DNA of 64,000 bases from Burkholderia vietnamiensis LMG 10929 (GTDB lineage Bacteria; Pseudomonadota; Gammaproteobacteria; Burkholderiales; Burkholderiaceae): contig NZ_CP009631.1 of NCBI RefSeq assembly GCF_000959445.1, positions 682,001 through 746,000 on the forward strand, given 5' to 3'. Both the position numbers and the translations under genes were made by a program. Within the stretch, counting starts at the first letter, position 1; each line of letters opens with the position of its first letter. Below the pieces are notes generated by a model that worked only from the letters and a program-made list of their open reading frames with translations, was not told where the DNA came from and made no database searches. This document shows, in pieces, positions 1 through 9,855 of the stretch.

Positions 1-2407
<2,407 letters not shown>

Positions 2408-2437
2408 GAAGACCTCCTCTATGGCTGGACGAGGTAG

Positions 2438-2468
2438 AGTTAACACCCTGAAGCCACTACAAGGTCAA
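2438..2468 (-). promoter_or_regulatory. MerR-type promoter and operator of the metal ATPase gene
   Basis: On the minus strand a -35 box TTGACC (2463-2468) and a -10 box TTAACT (2438-2443) are separated by 19 bases. This is the over-long spacer typical of MerR-activated promoters. The spacer is filled by an imperfect dyad, ACC-T-TG-TAG facing its mirror, at 2445-2465. The known mechanism is that the metal-bound regulator untwists the spacer to realign the two boxes. It lies 31 bases upstream of the ATPase start and 20 bases upstream of the regulator start. Confidence 0.85.
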
Positions 2469-2488
2469 CCCTTACAACGGAGCAAGCC

Positions 2489-2920
2489 ATGAAGATCGGC
2501 GAACTGGCCAAAGCGGCCCGCTGCACGCCCGAAACGATCCGCTTCTACGAGCGGGAGGGGCTGATGCCGGATGCGGAGCGCACCGATTCGAACTACCGCA
2601 ACTACACCGACGTGCACGTCGAACGGCTGCGCTTCATCCGCAACTGCCGCGCGCTCGACATGGCGCACGACGAAATCCGCGCGCTGCTGCAACTCACCGA
2701 CACGCCGGCCGATCCGTGCGATTCGGTCAATGCACTGCTCGACGAACACATCGGCCACGTCGACGCGCGCCTCGCCGAACTCACGCATCTGCGCGACCAG
2801 CTGATCGAACTGCGCCGCCAGTGCGTCGGCGAACATTCGGTCGAGGACTGCGGGATCGTCCACGGTCTGACGACCATGGAGACGGTCGCGCCGCCCGCAA
2901 AACGCTCGCACCTCGGCTGA
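2489..2920 (+). CDS. cadR: MerR-family Cd(II)/Pb(II)-responsive transcriptional regulator
   Basis: A 143-residue metal-sensing activator. The N-terminal winged-helix starts at the very first residues (MKIGELAK) and is followed by the long dimerisation helix. Cysteines lie at residues 12, 53, 77, 112 and 121. Cys77, Cys112 and a third Cys near 120 match the metal-binding set of CadR/PbrR (Cys77, Cys112, Cys119 in CadR). It is divergent from the ATPase gene and faces the MerR-type promoter, so the efflux gene is its obvious target, together with its own expression. The start ATG has AACGGAGCAAGCC upstream, a good ribosome site. CadR and PbrR cannot be told apart here. Confidence 0.9.
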   Translation: MKIGELAKAARCTPETIRFYEREGLMPDAERTDSNYRNYTDVHVERLRFIRNCRALDMAHDEIRALLQLTDTPADPCDSVNALLDEHIGHVDARLAELTHLRDQLIELRRQCVGEHSVEDCGIVHGLTTMETVAPPAKRSHLG

Positions 2921-2952
2921 AGCCCTTGTCGGATCCGATAGTTTGCCCAATA

Positions 2953-2971
2953 CTAGTCATGTCATGACTAG
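2953..2971. promoter_or_regulatory. Perfect 19-bp palindrome upstream of padR (probable operator)
   Basis: CTAGTCATG, one central T, then CATGACTAG: nine-base arms that match perfectly. It ends 17 bases before the start of the PadR-family gene, in an AT-richer stretch between two coding regions. Position and symmetry fit an autoregulatory site for the downstream regulator; binding by that protein is inferred. Confidence 0.65.
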
Positions 2972-2988
2972 ATATAGATGAACTACCC

Positions 2989-3561
2989 ATGCCGGTCAGC
3001 CGCCCGTCACCGCTCGCCCTCGCCGTGCTGGCGACCCTCACCGAAACGCCGATGCATCCGTACGGGATGCTGCAGCAGCTGAAAGCGCGCGGCTATGACG
3101 AAGTCGTCAACGTGCGGCAGCGCACGAGCCTTTACCAGATGATCGACCGGCTGTTGCGCGACGGGCTGATCGCCGTGCACGACACCGAGCGTGACGGCGC
3201 GTTTCCCGAACGCACGCTGTACAAGTTGACGGAAGCCGGCCACAAGGCGGGACAGGCCTGGCTGCATGCGCTGCTCGCCGAACCGGCGCGCGAATTCACC
3301 GCGTTCGGCGCCGGCCTCGCGTTCCTGCCGCTGCTCGATGCCGACGATGCGCGCCGCCAGCTGGAGCGCCGCATCGACGCGCTCGAGGCCGAGCGCGAGC
3401 GCCTCGATGCGCTGCGCAACGCCGCGCAAGGCGATCAGGTGCCGCGCCTGTTCCTGCTGCAGAACGAACACGCGCTCGTGATGCTCAACGCGGAGCTCGA
3501 CTGGACGCGCAGCGTCGTCGAACACCTGAAGATCGGCGCGCTGCGCTGGGTCGACGCCTGA
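2989..3561 (+). CDS. PadR-family transcriptional regulator
   Basis: A 190-residue regulator. The N-terminal winged helix-turn-helix of the PadR family occupies about residues 8-85 (MHPYGMLQQLK, SLYQMIDRL and the wing GAFPERTLYKLTEAG). A C-terminal helical region rich in Glu and Arg (about 110-180) resembles the Vir_act_alpha_C dimerisation domain. A perfect palindrome lies just upstream of the start. The gene is alone on its strand: the metal-response gene before it has its own promoter region and the next genes run the other way. No ligand can be predicted; its target may be only itself or the neighbouring minus-strand genes. Confidence 0.85.
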   Translation: MPVSRPSPLALAVLATLTETPMHPYGMLQQLKARGYDEVVNVRQRTSLYQMIDRLLRDGLIAVHDTERDGAFPERTLYKLTEAGHKAGQAWLHALLAEPAREFTAFGAGLAFLPLLDADDARRQLERRIDALEAERERLDALRNAAQGDQVPRLFLLQNEHALVMLNAELDWTRSVVEHLKIGALRWVDA

Positions 3562-3584
3562 CGCGCGCCCGCCCGGCGCATCCG

Positions 3585-5036
3585 TCAAAGCACCTTGCCG
3601 GGATTGAGCACGCCGGCGGGATCGAGCGCTGCCTTCAGGCGCCGCATCAGCGCGATCTCGGCTTCACTGCGCGTGTGCGCGAGATAGCGGCGCTTGAGCA
3701 CGCCGATGCCGTGCTCCGCCGACACCGAGCCGCCCATGTCGCGTACGACCGCGTAGACGCAATCGTCGATCGCCTCGGCATCCGCGTCGCGCCGGCCGGC
3801 GAGCGATACGCCGACATGCACGTTGCCGTCGCCGACATGGCCGAAGAACAGGCACACGATGTCGGGCCAGCGCCCGCGCAACGCCGCTTCGCAGCGTACG
3901 GCGAACGCGCCGAGCTCGCCGGTCGGCAGGCTCACGTCGAAGTTCATCAGGTGCGGCAGCGCATCGATCGCGAGGCCTTCGCGCAGCGTCCACACGTCGC
4001 GCGCCTGCCGCGCCGAGGTCGCGAGCACGACATCGTCGACGAGGCCCGCGTCGAGCGCGTCCGCGAGCGCGGCTTCCAGCGCCGCGCGCGCATCGCCGCC
4101 CGGCGCGCTCGTCGCGCACTCGATCAGCACCGCGAAGCCGTCGTCGCCCGCGAACGGCGCGACGACGCCGGGCGTATGACGCGCGACGTAGTCGTAAAAG
4201 GCCGGCCACATCGCTTCGAAACTGACGAGCTCCGGCAGCGCGCGCAGGCGGTTCCACAGCTCGACGACGGCATCGTAGCCCTGCACGCGGCACAACGCGG
4301 TAGCCGGCTCGGCCAGCTTCGGATGCAGCCGCAGCACGGCGCGCGTGACGACGCCGAGCGTGCCCTCGCTGCCGATGAACAGCTGCTTCAGGTCGTAACC
4401 GGCGTTGTTCTTCAGCATCCGGTTCATCGACGACACGACGGTGCCGTCCGCGAGCACGGCCTCCAGCCCGAGCACCTGCTCGCGCATCATCCCGTAGCGG
4501 ATCGCGCGCGTGCCGCCCGCGTTGGTCGCGAGCATGCCGCCGATCTGGCACGACCCGCGCGCGCCGAGATCGACGCCGAACGTGAAGCCCGCCGCGTCCG
4601 CCGCCTCCTGCACGGTCTGCAGCGGCGTGCCGGCGCGCACCGTCATCGTGCTGGCCGCCGCGTCGATGGCCTCGACGCCGGCGAAGCGCTCCATCGACAG
4701 CACGATCTCGCCGCCCAGCGCGACCGCGCCGCGCGCGAGCCCGGTGAGGCCGCCCTGCGGCACGACCGGCTGCGCGAGCCGCGTGCACAGCGCGAGCGTG
4801 CGCGACACCTCGTCGACGCTGCGCGGCCGCACCAGCGCGCGCGGGCGCACGCCGGCCGGCTCGTTGTACGCGGTGAAGTAGCGCGGCTCGATGTCGGCCG
4901 AGCGCGTGACGAGGCCATCATCCAGCGCATCGCCCAGCGCGGCGGCGAGCGCCGTGGCGAGCGCGTCGTCCGCCTGCGGCGGCACGCCAGGGCCGTCCGG
5001 CACGCCGGCCGCGGGCAGGCTCTGCATCGTCCGCAC
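3585..5036 (-). CDS. FAD-linked oxidase, GlcD/D-2-hydroxyacid dehydrogenase type
   Basis: A flavoenzyme of the vanillyl-alcohol-oxidase fold, expected to oxidise a D-2-hydroxy acid to a 2-oxo acid. The FAD-binding PCMH domain occupies about residues 60-240 (PQGGLTGLARGAV, LGARGSCQIGGMLATNAGG). The cap domain ends in the FAD-oxidase C-terminal motif (FFGHVGDGNVHV, then SAEHGIGVLKRRYL). Length 483 is normal for GlcD-like proteins. The listed start is a GTG six bases after the stop position of the gene upstream; an ATG at 5027 is equally plausible and neither has a strong ribosome site. It is the last gene of a minus-strand set with a binding protein and an aminotransferase. The substrate is unknown; D-lactate, glycolate or a keto-acid-derived hydroxy acid are options. 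Confidence 0.85.
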   Translation of the reverse strand: MRTMQSLPAAGVPDGPGVPPQADDALATALAAALGDALDDGLVTRSADIEPRYFTAYNEPAGVRPRALVRPRSVDEVSRTLALCTRLAQPVVPQGGLTGLARGAVALGGEIVLSMERFAGVEAIDAAASTMTVRAGTPLQTVQEAADAAGFTFGVDLGARGSCQIGGMLATNAGGTRAIRYGMMREQVLGLEAVLADGTVVSSMNRMLKNNAGYDLKQLFIGSEGTLGVVTRAVLRLHPKLAEPATALCRVQGYDAVVELWNRLRALPELVSFEAMWPAFYDYVARHTPGVVAPFAGDDGFAVLIECATSAPGGDARAALEAALADALDAGLVDDVVLATSARQARDVWTLREGLAIDALPHLMNFDVSLPTGELGAFAVRCEAALRGRWPDIVCLFFGHVGDGNVHVGVSLAGRRDADAEAIDDCVYAVVRDMGGSVSAEHGIGVLKRRYLAHTRSEAEIALMRRLKAALDPAGVLNPGKVL

Positions 5037-5039
5037 CGC

Positions 5040-5828
5040 TTACTTGGCGGAGATATCGACGTCGCCGAAGTACTTCCGGCCGAGCGTCTTCACGGTGCCG
5101 TCGGCCTTCAGCTGCTCGATTGCCGCATCGAGCTTGGTCTTCAGCGCGTCGTCGCCCTTGCGCAGCCCGAACGCGATCCCGCTGCCGAGGATCCGGTCGT
5201 CGCGCACCGGCTGGCCGACGAACGCGAAACCCTTGCCGTCCGGGCGCGACAGGAAACCGCGCTGGCCGGCCGGCGCGAGCACCAGCGTCGCGTCGAGGCG
5301 GCCCGCGACGAGATCCGCGTACGCCTGGTTCTGGTCCTGATACGCGACGACCGACACGCCGGCCGGTTCCCAGTGCGCCTTCGCATAGGTTTCCTGGATC
5401 GACGCCTGCAGCACGCCGACACGCTTGCCCTTCAGCGCGTCGGGCGTCGGCAGCAGGCCGCTGCCGGTGCGCGCGATCAGCTGCGTCGGCACGCGATAGA
5501 TGATCGTCGTGAAATCGATCGCCTGACGCCGTTGCTCGGTCGCGTTCATCGCCGAATTGATCGCGTCGAACTTGCGTCCCTTCAGCGCCGGGATCAACCC
5601 GTCGAACGATGTCTCCACCCACTTGCACGTGAGTTTCGCGCGCTCGCACACCGCGTTGCCGACGTCGATGTCGAAGCCCTGCAGGTCGCCGTTCGGCGCC
5701 TTCGATTCGAACGGCGGGTACTGCGCCTCGAGGCCGAAGCGCAGCGTCTGTGCGTCGGCGAGCGCGGCGCCCGCGCCGAGCGCACATGCGATTGCGAACG
5801 CGAACTTGAGGATGGGGACATGCTTCAT
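5040..5828 (-). CDS. Amino-acid ABC transporter periplasmic substrate-binding protein (ArgT/HisJ family)
   Basis: A 262-residue family 3 solute-binding protein. A signal peptide (about residues 1-24, cleaved after ALADA) precedes the mature start QTLRFGLEAQYPPFES. Family hallmarks are GFDIDVGNAVCERAK, the ligand-contact segment FDAINSAMNATEQRRQAIDF and the C-terminal GIAFGLRKGDDALKTKLDAAI. AGGAGATCACG precedes the ATG. Similar proteins bind Lys, Arg, Orn or His. No permease or ATPase gene is next to it, so it either shares a transporter encoded elsewhere or has another role. It sits between an aminotransferase gene (115 bases upstream) and a FAD oxidase gene (a few bases downstream), which implies co-transcription and a link to amino-acid use. 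Confidence 0.88.
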   Translation of the reverse strand: MKHVPILKFAFAIACALGAGAALADAQTLRFGLEAQYPPFESKAPNGDLQGFDIDVGNAVCERAKLTCKWVETSFDGLIPALKGRKFDAINSAMNATEQRRQAIDFTTIIYRVPTQLIARTGSGLLPTPDALKGKRVGVLQASIQETYAKAHWEPAGVSVVAYQDQNQAYADLVAGRLDATLVLAPAGQRGFLSRPDGKGFAFVGQPVRDDRILGSGIAFGLRKGDDALKTKLDAAIEQLKADGTVKTLGRKYFGDVDISAK

Positions 5829-5943
5829 CGTGATCTCCTGGCTGGTCGGGCGGCGCCGTGCAGCGGCACGTGCGCCGGGTCCGTCGGTGGCTTTCCGTGC
5901 GACGTGCCCGTCGCGCGCTTGGGGTGCGGGCCGCGCCCGCGCG

Positions 5944-7098
5944 TTACAGCGAACGCAATCGCCGCGCGCCCTCGATCAGCGTCGCGTCGTCCTTCGAGAA
6001 ACTGAGGCGGATCACGCCCGTATCGGTGCCGTCCGCATAGAACGCCGACAACGGAATCGTCGCGACGCGCACATCGCGGATCACGCGCAGCACGAAGTCG
6101 CTGTCGCGTTCGTCCGACAGGTGCCAGAAGCGCGCGAGCATGAAGAACGAGCCCTCGCTCGGCAGCAGCTGCAGGCGCGAGCCGGCCAGCTCGCGCGCGA
6201 GCAGGTCGCGCTTGGCCTGATAGAACGCCGACAGGCCCAGATAGCTTTCCGGCCGCGCGAGCATCTGCGCGAACGCGACCTGCATCGGCGTGTCGGCCGA
6301 GAACGTCATGAACTGGTGGACCTTGCGGATCTCGTCCATCAGCGCGGCCGGCGCGACGCAATAACCGACGCGCCAGCCCGTCACGTGGAACGACTTGCCG
6401 AACGACGACACGATCACGCTGCGCTCGGCCAGCTCGCGATGCCGCGCGACGCTCTGGTGCTGCGCGCCGTCGAACACGACGTGCTCGTAGACCTCGTCGG
6501 ACAGCACCACGATATCGGTATTGCGCGTGAGCTGCGCGAGGCGTTCGAGATCGTCGGCGCGGAACACCGTCGCGGTCGGGTTGTGCGGCGTGTTGACGAC
6601 GATCATCCGCGTGCGCGGCGTGATCGCCGCGGCCACTTCGTCCCAGTCGACGCGGAAATGCTCGGGCGACAGCTTGATCGCCACCGGCGTCGCGTGCTGC
6701 ATCCGCACGATCGGCGCATAGCTGTCGAACGCCGGCTCGAAATAGATGACCTCGTCGCCCGGATGCACGAGCGCGCTGATCGCCGCGTACAAGCCCTCGC
6801 TCGCGCTCGCGATCACGGTGATCTCGGTGCCCGGATCGTAACGCGCGCCGTACAGCGCCTCGGTCTTTTCCGCGAGCCGCTCGCGCAGCGACACGACGCC
6901 GGCCATCGGCGCGTACTGGTTGTGCCCGTCGCGCATCGCGCGCGCGACGCCGTCGATCAACGCGGGATCTGGCGCGAAATTCGGCGCGCCTTGCGAAAGG
7001 TTCAGCGCATCGTGCTGCGCGGCAAGCTGGCCGATCACCGTGAAGATCGTCGTGCCGACGTCCGGCAGTTTCGAACGGTGCGTGATGGCGCTTCGCAT
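5944..7098 (-). CDS. PLP-dependent aminotransferase, class I/II (methionine aminotransferase YbdL-like)
   Basis: A cytosolic fold-type I aminotransferase of 384 residues. Recognisable parts are NLSQGAPNFAPDP near the N-terminus, the NTPHNPTATVF motif (family NxPHNPTG; here Ala replaces the usual Gly), DEVYEHVVF with the Asp that pairs with the pyridine nitrogen, the Schiff-base lysine in SSFGKSFHVTGWRVGY, and the C-terminal Arg in IRLSFSK that binds the substrate carboxylate. The overall pattern matches E. coli YbdL, which transaminates methionine and aromatic amino acids. AGGAGGAGTC lies just before the ATG. First gene of the set with the binding protein and FAD oxidase. Confidence 0.88.
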   Translation of the reverse strand: MRSAITHRSKLPDVGTTIFTVIGQLAAQHDALNLSQGAPNFAPDPALIDGVARAMRDGHNQYAPMAGVVSLRERLAEKTEALYGARYDPGTEITVIASASEGLYAAISALVHPGDEVIYFEPAFDSYAPIVRMQHATPVAIKLSPEHFRVDWDEVAAAITPRTRMIVVNTPHNPTATVFRADDLERLAQLTRNTDIVVLSDEVYEHVVFDGAQHQSVARHRELAERSVIVSSFGKSFHVTGWRVGYCVAPAALMDEIRKVHQFMTFSADTPMQVAFAQMLARPESYLGLSAFYQAKRDLLARELAGSRLQLLPSEGSFFMLARFWHLSDERDSDFVLRVIRDVRVATIPLSAFYADGTDTGVIRLSFSKDDATLIEGARRLRSL

Positions 7099-7325
7099 GA
7101 CTCCTCCTGATGTCCGCCGGGCATGCCGGCGCGGTGCGCGGCGATGCCGGTGTCGGGCGATTTAGCCCGAGCCAATATCGACGCACAATCGAAAGTTCGT
7201 CATGACGGCCATGCGTTTTGCTCATGGCGTTCGATACGCGTGGCCCGGCATCGCGCGGGCATATGCCGTTCACGCATGCGTATCAGGCATCGTCGTGCGG
7301 AGAAGCCGCGCGGCCGCGGCGCGTG

Positions 7326-7994
7326 TCAGTCGTGCAGCGCCGCCAGATAGCCGCCCAGCGCGGCGTGCAGCTCGCGGCGCAGCGCGGCGAAGTCGAGCGC
7401 CGGCCCGAGCGTCAGCAGCGCCTGCGACACGCCGCCATAGCAGAGCGCGTGCGCCATCCGCGCGCACGCCTCGAGCCGCGCGGCCGGCGGCGGGTCGCCG
7501 GCCTGCGCGAGCGCGTCGCGCCACAACGCGACATAGGCCGTGTAATGGCGGCGGTACGCGGCAAGCGGCGACACCTGACGCTCCAGCACGAACAGCGCGC
7601 CCCACAGCGCCGCATCGGCGGCGATCACTTCCACCTGCAGATCGACGAGCGCGGCCGCGACCTCGGCGCGCGGCATGCCGCGCAGCCCGTGCGCGGCCGC
7701 ACGCAGCCGCTCGGCGAGCGCCAGCACGCGCCGGTGGATGCACAGCGCGGCGAGGCTCTGCTTGTCGCCGAAGTATTCGTAGAAGGTGCCGACGCTCACG
7801 CCGGCGACCGCCGCGATCTCGCGGATCGTCACGTTCGCGTGCCCGCGTTCGAGCAAAAGCTGAACGAACGCCTGCTGCAACGCATCGGACGTGGCCTGAG
7901 CGCGCGACTGGCGCGGCCGGCGGCGCAACGCGGGCGCGGGTTGCGCGCCCGGCTGACCGGGCGGCGCCGGAACCTGAACATGTCGCGGCGGCAT
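7326..7994 (-). CDS. TetR-family transcriptional regulator
   Basis: A regulator of 222 residues counted from the ATG at 7994. Longer readings would run into the divergent acyl-CoA dehydrogenase gene starting at 8083. A Pro/Arg-rich leader of about 30 residues precedes the TetR helix-turn-helix (TIREIAAVAGVSVGTFYEYFGDK). The C-terminal part is helical and Ala/Leu-rich, as expected for a ligand-binding domain. A short perfect palindrome (8005-8015) lies 11 bases before its start and may be the shared operator. By position it probably controls the neighbouring AidB-like gene; the inducer is unknown. Confidence 0.85.
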   Translation of the reverse strand: MPPRHVQVPAPPGQPGAQPAPALRRRPRQSRAQATSDALQQAFVQLLLERGHANVTIREIAAVAGVSVGTFYEYFGDKQSLAALCIHRRVLALAERLRAAAHGLRGMPRAEVAAALVDLQVEVIAADAALWGALFVLERQVSPLAAYRRHYTAYVALWRDALAQAGDPPPAARLEACARMAHALCYGGVSQALLTLGPALDFAALRRELHAALGGYLAALHD

Positions 7995-8004
7995 ATTTGC
8001 TACT

Positions 8005-8015
8005 CTGAAATTCAG
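8005..8015. promoter_or_regulatory. Short palindrome in the TetR/acyl-CoA dehydrogenase divergent promoter region
   Basis: CTGAA-A-TTCAG is a perfect 11-base palindrome in the 88-base gap between the two divergent genes. Location suggests a TetR operator, but such a short dyad can occur by chance. Confidence 0.35.
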
Positions 8016-8082
8016 CGGAACACGCGGTTGACGGGAAACCGGCACACGAGCGGCCGCGAAGCACGACACCGGAGACAGCCCG

Positions 8083-9735
8083 ATGACCGAAGCGACCCAT
8101 GCCGTCACGAACCAGTTCGACGAACTGGTCGACTATAACCTGTTCGCCACCGACGCCGCGCTGCGCGACGCGCTCGCCCGCGCGGGCGCCGGCTGGGCCG
8201 CGCCGCAGCTCGACGCATACGGCGCGCGGCTCGGCAGCGCCGACACGGCGCGCCTCGCCGACGAAGCGAACCGCCACACGCCCGAGCTGAACGCGTTCGA
8301 CCGGCGCGGGCGCCGCATCGACCGTGTCGAGTTCCACCCGGCCTGGCACACGCTGCTCGGCATGTACCGCAACGAAGGCCTGGTGTCGCTCGCGTTCCGC
8401 GACACACGCCGCGGCCGCTGGGCGGCGACCGCGGCGGGCTTCTACCTGCACGGCCAGATCGAGGCCGGCACGCTGTGCCCGGCGACGATGACGCAGGCCG
8501 CGATTCCGCTGCTGCAGAAGGAGCCCGCGCTGTGGGCGCTGCTGCGCGACAAGCTGTACAGCGACGACTACGATCCGCGCGACGTGCCGCTCGCCGGCAA
8601 GCGCTCGATCTGGTTCGGGATGGGCATGACGGAGAAACAGGGCGGCTCCGACGTGCGCGCCAACACGACACTCGCGACCGCCTGCGGCGCCGGTGGGCGC
8701 GGCGGCGAATACCGGCTGCGCGGGCACAAGTGGTTCTTCTCCGCGCCGATGTGCGACGCGCATCTCGTCGTCGCGCGCACCGAAGCGGGCGGCCCGTCGT
8801 GCTTCTACGTGCCGCGCTGGCGGCCCGACGGCACGAAGAACGCGGTCGAGATCCAGCGGCTGAAGAACAAGGTCGGCAACCGCAGCAACTCGAGCAGCGA
8901 GATCGAGCTGAACGACGCGTGGGGCATCATGCTCGGCGACGAGGGGCGCGGCATTCCGACCATCATCGAGATGGCGACCTACACGCGGCTGAACTGCGTG
9001 CTCGGCAGCGCGGCGATGCTGCGCCAGGGCGTCGTGCAGGCGATCGCGTACACGCGCCAGCGCCACGCGTTCGGGCGGGCGCTCGCCGAGCAGCCGCTGA
9101 TGCGCACGGTGCTCGCCGATCTCGCGCTCGAGAGCGAGGCGGCGCTGGTGCTGGCGATGCGCATCGCCGACGCATTCGAGCTCGACGACTCGCCGCGCGA
9201 GCGCGCATGGAAGCGGATCGTCACGCCGGCCGCGAAGTTCTGGGTCTGCAAGCGCGCGGTCGAGCTGACCGGCGAGGTGATGGAAGTGTTCGGCGGCAAC
9301 GGCTACGTCGACGACGGGCCGATTGCACGGCTGTTCCGCGAAGCGCCGGTGAATTCGATCTGGGAAGGCTCGGGCAACGTGATGTGCATCGACGTGTTGC
9401 GCGCCGTGTCGCGCGAACCCGACGCGGCGGCCGCGCTGCTCGCCGAGCTGACGGAGCTGGGCGCGGGCGAGCCGCGCATCCGCGCGGCGCTCGACGTGCT
9501 GCACGCGATGCTGGCGACGCCGGCCGACGCGCTCGAAGCCTCGGCGCGCCTGTTCGCGCAGCGGCTCGCGCTGGTGGCGCAGGCCTGCCTGCTCACACGC
9601 GATGCGCCAGCCGCGGTCGCCGATGCGTTCATCGCGACGCGGCTCGCGGCGCCGGACTGGGGACGCGTCGCGGGCGGCTTCGATCCGCGTGCGATGGATG
9701 TCGCGGCGTTGCTGGAGCGTGCGTACCGCGCCTGA
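8083..9735 (+). CDS. aidB: Acyl-CoA dehydrogenase family protein, AidB type
   Basis: A flavoprotein of 550 residues, close to E. coli AidB (541). The AidB-type N-terminal domain covers about residues 10-165, then the middle beta domain (WFGMGMTEKQGGSDVRANTT, the FAD-contact region) and the helical C-terminal dehydrogenase domain (LTGEVMEVFGGNGYVDDGPIARLFREAPVNSIWEGSGNVM). In E. coli AidB is part of the Ada alkylation response and binds DNA; its enzymatic role is weak. Some Burkholderia homologues are annotated simply as isovaleryl-CoA dehydrogenases. CCGGAGACAGCCCG precedes the ATG. It is divergent from a TetR gene rather than linked to ada, so control here probably differs from E. coli. Confidence 0.88.
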   Translation: MTEATHAVTNQFDELVDYNLFATDAALRDALARAGAGWAAPQLDAYGARLGSADTARLADEANRHTPELNAFDRRGRRIDRVEFHPAWHTLLGMYRNEGLVSLAFRDTRRGRWAATAAGFYLHGQIEAGTLCPATMTQAAIPLLQKEPALWALLRDKLYSDDYDPRDVPLAGKRSIWFGMGMTEKQGGSDVRANTTLATACGAGGRGGEYRLRGHKWFFSAPMCDAHLVVARTEAGGPSCFYVPRWRPDGTKNAVEIQRLKNKVGNRSNSSSEIELNDAWGIMLGDEGRGIPTIIEMATYTRLNCVLGSAAMLRQGVVQAIAYTRQRHAFGRALAEQPLMRTVLADLALESEAALVLAMRIADAFELDDSPRERAWKRIVTPAAKFWVCKRAVELTGEVMEVFGGNGYVDDGPIARLFREAPVNSIWEGSGNVMCIDVLRAVSREPDAAAALLAELTELGAGEPRIRAALDVLHAMLATPADALEASARLFAQRLALVAQACLLTRDAPAAVADAFIATRLAAPDWGRVAGGFDPRAMDVAALLERAYRA

Positions 9736-9765
9736 CGTCGCCGCAGTACCCGCCAACCCGCCAAC

Positions 9766-9800
9766 AAAAAAGCCGCCGGGCCCGAAGGCCCGACGGCTTT
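9766..9800. terminator. Bidirectional intrinsic terminator between aidB-like gene and binding-protein gene
   Basis: A run of A, then GCCGCCGGGCC, a CGAA loop and GGCCCGACGGC, then TTT. The stem is strong with A on one side and T on the other, so it can serve the plus-strand gene ending at 9735 and the minus-strand gene ending at 9856. Confidence 0.85.
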
Positions 9801-9855
9801 CCCGCAGGATGCGCGACGCGACGCCGTTCGGCGCCGCCCGCGATCAGCATCGGGC

